From Catenaria anguillulae PL171 (Eukaryota > Blastocladiomycota > Blastocladiomycetes > Blastocladiales > Catenariaceae): a stretch of 64,000 nt of DNA. The stretch's first letter is position 1. Each line of letters opens with the position of its first letter. The position numbers and the translations under genes are program-made. The notes under the pieces are model-generated. The model searched no databases. It was not told the origin of the DNA and worked only from the letters and a program-made list of their open reading frames with translations. Below, piece after piece: positions 58,260 through 64,000 of the stretch. The stretch is from the NCBI GenBank assembly GCA_002102555.1, contig MCFL01000015.1, positions 1 to 64,000 of the forward strand. The letters are read 5' to 3'.

Positions 58260-58745
58260 TAAAACCACCTTAAGGTTCGAACTCGGGTCTGCGTAACGCT
58301 AGCCCAGCTCCGGGTGCTTAGCGATTGCGCCAACCTAACATCTATTCGCATGGCCACTTGGGTCATACAAATATGGCCGACCGGTTAGGTTGAGGTTGAG
58401 GGACAGGTTGGGAGAATGAGAGTGCTTGCTATGTGACGTTGATGTTGTGTCACCATTATTCCTCGGTCAGACAGCTCAAAAGCATTCAAGGCTGAGAGGC
58501 GATTAGACCGTGCCAGTTCGGGCGGCGACGTGTGCGGTCAGGGGTGGGGGCAGGGTGGGGGTGCGCAGGTTCTGGAACCACACAGGCAGATGACAAGAAA
58601 TGTCACGCGATAGCTTCAAGCCTCATACGCCACGTTTGTTCCGTTCTGCCGAGCAGGACGCAAGGATGGTTGACCTCGGGAAAGGTGGACCTTTTTTAGG
58701 CTGGGATTTCAGACCCCATGTTATTAGTACCCCTGGCAATGCACA
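58260..58745 (-). repeat. Right copy of inverted repeat with tRNA-like A and B boxes
   Basis: Minus-strand counterpart of 50705-51150. Core 58738-58700 is identical, the middle is diverged, and the block near 58430-58370 is well conserved. An A-box-like TTGGCGCAATCGCTAAGC lies at about 58334-58317 and GAGTTCGAACC at 58285-58275, followed by TTTT. Confidence 0.7.
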
Positions 58746-59076
58746 CGCTCAAGGCTCAAGGCAGGCACATGCATGCACCAGGACAGGCCCCGCTCCCTGT
58801 GCACTTGTACTTGTGCAGCGCCCATTCAAGTTGCGTTTCCACCCTAGCATCCTACTAATTGTCCAATGCATGCTCGCCGCACTTGCCCTTGTTAGCCATC
58901 GCAACCATCACCAAAGCCAGCATCGCCGGCCAAGATAGCTACAGACCCATTCCCCGACGTGCACTTGGTCACAAGCACCACTTGGACATCTCCAGCATCT
59001 CGTTGGTGGATCAACCCTCTGCGCCGCCGCCAGATTGCATTCCTAGAGTTCCCAAGACCGCTTCCTCCAGTCCAGC
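58746..59076. other. Intergenic region
   Basis: It separates the right inverted repeat from the DOMON/b561 gene and should hold that gene's promoter. No gene is seen. Confidence 0.4.
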
Positions 59077-61035
59077 ATGAGCACACGGCGTTCCGTCACG
59101 GTGCTGCTGGCCACGCTTCTGCTCGCCTTCTTGGCGGCATTCGTTCCAACCGCCGCAGCGCGCGACACCAAATGTTTCAACAACAATCAGCTGTGCTTGT
59201 CGCCCGTCCGCAATGGCACAAATGTCGATGTTGTGCTGCAATTCTCGACCCTTGGCTGGGTCGCATTCGGCCTGGCCCCAAACGCCGACATGTCGGCAGC
59301 CGATGTTGTCGTACGTTTATTCATACAGCACCACGACATTCATTTGAGATTTCGCGTTGCATCAGGTCGGATTGACGGACTGACACGCATTCATGGATGC
59401 AACAGGTTGTCTGGACTCGCAACGGACCGGAAGGCATTCTTGTCAATGTCTCTGACCGGTGGTCGTCTGGATACAACATGCCGCGCGCCGACGCCGTTCA
59501 AGATTGGAACGTGATTGCCGCAGGCAAGTCCCCTGCCGACAACAAGTTTCTCGTCACGATCCGCCGCGCCATCACGACATCGGAGCCTGCAGTCGACTTG
59601 CCCTTCAAGGACGAGGAGCAGCAATTTATCTGGGCCCTCTCTACACAACCTGTCGAAATCGAAAATGGCAAGCCCCAGTTCAACAAGCACAGCGAGTATG
59701 GGCCGTTCAAGATGAACATGCTCAAGTTTGACGCCGCCAGCGAACCCGCGGGTTCGGGCCAAGGGCTCGGCGGGAATGTGCAGTCGGACGGGACAATGTC
59801 GCGCGAAAAGGCCGTGTTTATCCATGGACTGTGTATGGCGATTGCGTGGGGGTTCTTGAGCTACTTGGCCGTGTTTGTTGCTCGGTTCATGAAAACAAAG
59901 CTGGGCGCCTGGTGGTTTAGGTTGCATTGGGGCATTATGCTGGTCGTGGCGGCACTTTCGGTGACGGCAGTCGTGATTTTGGTCATGTCGCCCGTCGGGC
60001 ACAGTTGGTTTTCGAGCGCGCATGCTATTGTTGGGACGCTCGTGTTTGGCGCCATGTGGGTGCAGATTATTGTTGGCATTGTCATTGGTGCGTTGCTTTC
60101 ACCACTTGCTCATGTGCAGTGGCGCTCACAACCGCTTCCTTCCTTGTCTATGTGTTTCTTTAGATCGCATGTACGAACCGGCACGCACCTTTGTTCCCAT
60201 TCGTGACAAGATTCACTGGGCAATTGGCTACATTCTCGCCCTCGGTGGCCCAACCGCCATCCTTCTCGGCCTTTTGCACGAAAGCGCGGGCATGCCGCTC
60301 ATCGGCGCCTACATTGCGACATGGGTCATGTTCATTGCTCTGTTTGCGTTTGGCTCGTATCAACTCCCGAAGAAGGTTGTCGACCCCGTCCGCACCACAC
60401 CCATGTCCAAGGAAGATCACGTCAGCCTCGACTCGCTCGACCGGCCATCGGGCTCATTGCACCATCGCCGCCGCGACTCGGCCACAAACATGGGCATGGG
60501 TCCCTCGTCAAGTGGGACGCCTAGCCGCCCTTCTCGGCCGCTTGATCTTGACTTGAGCGGTGCACCAGGCGGGAGCAATTTCGGAACCGGATCGTCTCGT
60601 GGCGCGCCAGAGTCCATGTCGCCACCGCGCTGGAACGCGCCAGGGTCGGCAGCTTCAAACGCCAACCAGTTCCCGCCGCCGCGGTCGCCGCGTTGGGACC
60701 AGTCGCAGCAAGACCAGTTTCCGCCTCCGCGGTCCCCACGCTGGGACGATCCAGGGTCAGGTCCACGCTCGCCGCGGGGCGGCTATGGGCAATCTGGGTC
60801 TGGGTCTCGTCAACAGCGCAACGAATACGGCGCCGCGCCGCCGGCACCACAGCAGGCGTATTACGGCGGTAGATCGGACTCGCCGCCGCCGCGCCGTGGA
60901 CACAGCATGGAGCGTCGCGCAGATCAACAATCGTACAATCAGTACCAGCAGTATGCGACCCAGCAGCCTCAGTATTCGTCGCAGCAGCGGCAGGATCAGC
61001 AGCAGCGGTATCAGCAGCAGGGCGGTCGTTACTGA
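59077..61035 (+). CDS. DOMON domain plus cytochrome b561 membrane protein
   Basis: Exons 59077-59310, 59406-60087 and 60164-61035 give 595 residues. A signal peptide (VTVLLATLLLAFLAAFVP) leads into a DOMON haem- or sugar-binding domain (CFNNNQLCLSPVRNGTNVDV; LGWVAFGLAP; VVWTRNGPEGILVN). A cytochrome b561 domain with several transmembrane helices follows, with the histidines expected to hold two b haems: FIHGLCMAIAWGFLSYLA, RLHWGIMLVV, SAHAIVGTLVFGAMW and RDKIHWAIGYILALGG. The cytosolic tail (about 200 residues) is Ser/Arg/Pro then Gln/Tyr-rich. Such proteins pass electrons across membranes, e.g. for extracellular metal or ascorbate-type redox; the substrate here is unknown. Confidence 0.85.
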
Positions 61036-61696
61036 GCCGTGACCACGGATCTCTTCCGCTCGTTTTTCGTTTTTCGTTTTCCTTCTCCTTTGCCCCCCGT
61101 TGGATTGTGCTTCTCCTCGACCAATGCCTGGGCACCTTTGCTGCACGCATTTTGTCTCCATACACTATACAGTACACGTGCAAAAATACACACATAGAGA
61201 CGATTCATGTTCAACAATTTTCTTAACCACTCTCCTGGTGCTCCATTCAGCCATCGAGCCATCGGGTCCAATCCACGCCCACCCCTCCGTTGCTTGGCCG
61301 CAGGGACGGCCGGAACTCAACCACAACCATGACTCTGCCGCTTGTGAAGCGAGGTGGGCGTCAATCCGAGGCACAAACCAATCATGGTGCTTGCTGGATT
61401 GGCCGCAGTGATGGTGCGCCGGCCACGATGTGATAGCACACTGCGAATGTGACCAAATTGTTGTCGGGTACAGGTGTCATGACGGGCGGGGTCCTTCACA
61501 CTACTTGAGCCCGAGATATGGCGAGTGCATTGTTACGATACAACGGAATCATGACGCATGGACAAATCTCGTAAACACGAAAAAATTCATCAAAGTTAAC
61601 ATGTAGTGACAAGAATCGCCGATCAAAAAAGCATACAACATCAAACTTGACATTGTCTTTTTTTTTTTTCTCCATTCCCACCAACCTACCTACTCA
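61036..61696. other. Convergent intergenic region
   Basis: It lies between the 3' ends of the DOMON/b561 gene and a small minus-strand gene. It has a T run at 61656-61669. No gene is seen. Confidence 0.4.
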
Positions 61697-62235
61697 TCAA
61701 TAACGGCGTACTCGCGAGACTTGATTTTCGGCCATGACGAGCGTGGGACATTGGGTGCCCAGAGCGATCAGGGCGTCACGGTTGAGTCGAAAAGGTGCTG
61801 TAGGCTCGTGGGGCGCAGGTGGCCCCGTCGGACTTGGATTGGAGACTCGTTGGCCGAACTGGGGATTCTCTTGCTGAGCGAGGGTGTACTGGTCATAGCG
61901 AGACTCGATTCGCGACGGCGGCACGAATTGAGCATGTCGTTTCAAGGCGTTGATGTCTGTGTGATCGCGGAACGCAACCAGTGGGAGAAACTTGTTGTCG
62001 TGATGCCAGGCCAATACATGGATGTCGTGGGCAATATTTGGTAAATGGCGTGCAGGGGGAGGCGCGCTGGTTGTTGGTGGCAGCGTTTTGGAATCAACCA
62101 AACCCTGCAGAGTTGATCGCTTCCCGCCCAGTTCCCACCCGTCTGGTTGAAGCGTGACCACGCCGGCGCCATTCGGTACAATACAGCCAGCGTCTAGCGC
62201 CTTGACGATAGCGGCAAAACATACATCTTGATTCT
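61697..62235 (-). CDS. Small protein of unknown function (5' end unresolved)
   Basis: A coding-looking frame ends RLNRDALIALGTQCPTLVMA, ENQVSRVRRY at 61697. It extends upstream through KFLPLVAFRDHTDINALKRH and DVCFAAIVKALDAGCIVPNG to a probable acceptor (CTAG) near 62235. An upstream exon beginning MSGDAALLHTSLPLAVFLPA near 62355 is possible, but the phases do not join cleanly. I recognise no family. A mixed helix/strand fold of about 175 residues is likely. Confidence 0.5.
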
Positions 62236-62742
62236 CGACTAGTTAGGCTTCGGCAGTGGGAATTGCTGTGACCTTCGCTCTGGAAAGGAGGGCCAAGATG
62301 CGGGCAGAAAGACGGCCAATGGCAACGAGGTATGAAGAAGGGCAGCATCCCCGCTCATGAGTGCTGTAGAATGGAGTCAGAAGCGTTAGAGCCATGCGAA
62401 TCCCAGTCCATACTTTTCCAGGGGGTGGTTTGAATGAAGCAAAGAACGAACCTGGTGCGGGACAAGATGGTCGAGACAGCCATCGCCATCAGCTGGCCCC
62501 TGTTGACAGACGGGATGGAATGATCGATCATGCCAGTCTATGGCGGATGGTGCACAGGATGCACGTCTTGTCGGTCGAGTACATCTGATGCTGTGTTCGG
62601 ACGGAAGAAGTTGGGAGTCGGTTTGTCAATGTTTGGGTTTTGTCTCGTAGGTACATCAACGACGCGATCAGCGATCTCGGATGAGGCGTCAGGCACTAGG
62701 CACGCCGATCCGACTTCTGGCACGTGTTCTTGGGTACATATG

Positions 62743-62781
<39 letters not shown>

Positions 62782-62922
62782 AGCCAATGTCCATCACTCG
62801 CAATCAAGAATTCGAACCGGCTTTTGCCCCCATGTAAGAGCTTCCCGACACACCACACACAGAGCATTCAACTGCGGTCGCCGTCTACTTTCGTTCCCCG
62901 CCAATATCGCCGCCCAACGTCC
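62236..62922. other. Intergenic region with A(38) tract
   Basis: It contains a possible first exon of the small minus-strand gene near 62355-62255, a run of 38 A at 62743-62780, and the promoter of the RSC9-like gene. No element ends could be matched to the A tract. Confidence 0.5.
62743..62780 (+). repeat. Poly(A) tract of 38
   Basis: Thirty-eight consecutive A. It may be the tail of an old retroinsertion or a simple homopolymer; I see no coding sequence upstream to decide. Confidence 0.9.
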
Positions 62923-64000
62923 ATGACGCGATTTGCCGGCGCTCCTCACACCAACGGATCGCTCCCGCCGGTCACCCCGACCAGCAGCAGACCACACACG
63001 GCTCCGGCCGCCTTTGCACCGGGCGCAGCCATGGCCATGGGAGCACCCATGCTTGCCTCTGCCTTTGAGCCGCCACCTCCCGAGCTCGTCTACTTTCACG
63101 GCGGCTACCACAACCGTCTGCTGCTTGCCCTGCAATCCACACTGCCCAACGAGATCGACTGGGCCCTTTCCATCCTGCTCAAGGCCTCGGCCATCGAAGA
63201 CCGCGAAATCCACCTCATAGCCGTCCCTGGCCTCGTCGACACGCTGATTTCCATGCTCGACCCGATCTTTACGGTCGGTGCAAGCGACGATCTGTACTTA
63301 CACTCGCTGGAATCAACTGCCGTGGATCTCGAGCGCGCGCTCTTCACGCTGCAAATCCTGCGCAATTTCTCATTCACGCTGGCCAATGCACGGCAACTGG
63401 CCTACTCGACCGCCATTCCAACCGTCAGCGTGCGCATTCTCAAGCTGCCCGAGGACATGCCACGAATCATGGAAGCACGGCACTTGGCGTTGGACCTGTT
63501 TGAAAACATGCTACCCGCGGTTCCCATTCCAAACTGGCACATTCCAGAAAGCTTTGCAGCTCTGGATGCGGGTGACAAGGATGCGCAAGAGTCGGCTGCG
63601 GGTGCGTCTCAGTCCAAGCTCGACTCGACCGACCTGTTGCCTTTGCTCTTTTCGTTTGCATTTTCTCGGGACCGCGCCTTTGTCATGATGGCACTCAACT
63701 CGCTCGCATCGCTCGCCATGAACGATGTGCATCACCGAGGGCTCTTGCACTACTACTCGCCGGCGTTTGCACAACACATTGGTGCTTTGCTCACACTGCA
63801 CGATCGTGACCTCGCGCTCACGGACCGTGCACTTGAGCTGGTCTACCAATGGACGCTCTACTCGGACTCGCTTGCGCGCGCTCTGCTCGTCGACCTACCA
63901 CGGTCTGTCCCATCCACGCTGCTACGCATCGTCAAGGAAAACTCGCCATCGTCGCGGGCATTCGAGGTTGCACCCACGGCGCCTCCCGCACACGCGTCCG
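62923..64000 (+). CDS. RSC9/ARID2-like chromatin remodelling subunit (5' part; runs off the window)
   Basis: The ATG at 62923 (CCATGACGCG) opens an intron-free frame of 359 codons that continues beyond the window. After a Pro/Ala-rich start, the segment YHNRLLLALQSTLPNEIDWA, then LSILLKASAI, matches the region after the ARID position in Rsc9 and ARID2, where a conserved NR-x-x-LALxSGLPNEVDWAL pattern is known. Armadillo-like helices follow (ALFTLQILRNFSFTLANARQ; LLPLLFSFAFSRDRAFVMMA; RALELVYQWTLYSDSLARAL). Family members are subunits of RSC/PBAF-type SWI/SNF complexes in the nucleus. No ARID domain is seen at this N-terminus. The call is from motif memory. Confidence 0.65.
   Translation, partial: MTRFAGAPHTNGSLPPVTPTSSRPHTAPAAFAPGAAMAMGAPMLASAFEPPPPELVYFHGGYHNRLLLALQSTLPNEIDWALSILLKASAIEDREIHLIAVPGLVDTLISMLDPIFTVGASDDLYLHSLESTAVDLERALFTLQILRNFSFTLANARQLAYSTAIPTVSVRILKLPEDMPRIMEARHLALDLFENMLPAVPIPNWHIPESFAALDAGDKDAQESAAGASQSKLDSTDLLPLLFSFAFSRDRAFVMMALNSLASLAMNDVHHRGLLHYYSPAFAQHIGALLTLHDRDLALTDRALELVYQWTLYSDSLARALLVDLPRSVPSTLLRIVKENSPSSRAFEVAPTAPPAHAS

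Larger units (their letters stand above)
50705..58745. mobile_element. Candidate two-gene DNA transposon bounded by diverged inverted repeats
   Basis: A left repeat (about 50705-51150) and a right repeat (about 58260-58745) are inverted copies sharing several blocks. A 39-bp outer core is identical (50710-50748 against 58700-58738 on the minus strand), and inner blocks include a tRNA-like motif. Inside lie two convergent genes: a P-element/THAP9-like transposase (plus) and an unrecognised gene (minus). The layout resembles a long-terminal-inverted-repeat transposon. I found no matching short duplication just outside the cores. The copies could instead be two insertions of one repeat family that happen to flank these genes. 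Confidence 0.5.

Overview
This 64 kb window is nuclear DNA from a GC-rich, intron-bearing fungus with a flagellated stage, most likely a zoosporic early-diverging lineage (Blastocladiomycota or Chytridiomycota). The evidence is a CFAP210/CCDC173-like axonemal protein (17,993-20,517) beside fungal-specific genes: two ERMES subunits (MMM1, MDM34), a White-Collar-2-type PAS/GATA factor and a hevein-like chitin-binding membrane protein. Introns are mostly 40-100 nt with GTRNGT donors. Several conserved frames carry single-base shifts, so exon models that cross them are approximate.

Layout. 1-2.2 kb: 5' part of a Gln/His-rich protein of unknown role (minus). 3.4-5.9 kb: hevein-like/transmembrane/SH3 protein. 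6.4-9.1 kb: coiled-coil protein (minus). 9.6-10 kb: mitochondrial ribosomal protein uL14m. 11.1-12.3 kb: thioredoxin reductase. 12.7-14.7 kb: histidyl-tRNA synthetase with two starts. 15.2-17 kb: bZIP factor. 18-20.5 kb: flagellar protein. 20.8-25.4 kb: MMM1 and MDM34, head-to-head over a 196-bp promoter. 27.2-31 kb: WC-2-like factor. 31.8-33.9 kb: secreted protein with two ricin-type beta-trefoil regions. 34.3-42.9 kb: a full-length non-LTR retrotransposon (endonuclease, reverse transcriptase, RNase H) with a 17-bp target-site duplication. 43-44 kb: methylthioadenosine phosphorylase (minus). 45.3-47.1 kb: RAD52. 47.4-50.4 kb: GCP5-like gamma-tubulin complex protein (minus). 50.7-58.7 kb: diverged inverted repeats enclosing two convergent genes, one a P-element/THAP9-like transposase and the other unrecognised. 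59.1-61 kb: DOMON/cytochrome b561 protein. 61.7-62.2 kb: small unknown (minus). 62.9-64 kb: 5' part of an RSC9/ARID2-like protein.

The most unusual segment is 50.7-58.7 kb. It looks like an unreported two-gene DNA transposon, or a domesticated remnant, with a P-element-type transposase. Other points of interest are the ERMES gene pair with a shared promoter, the chitin-binding/SH3 membrane protein, and the lectin gene whose 38-nt exon and intron pattern is duplicated.
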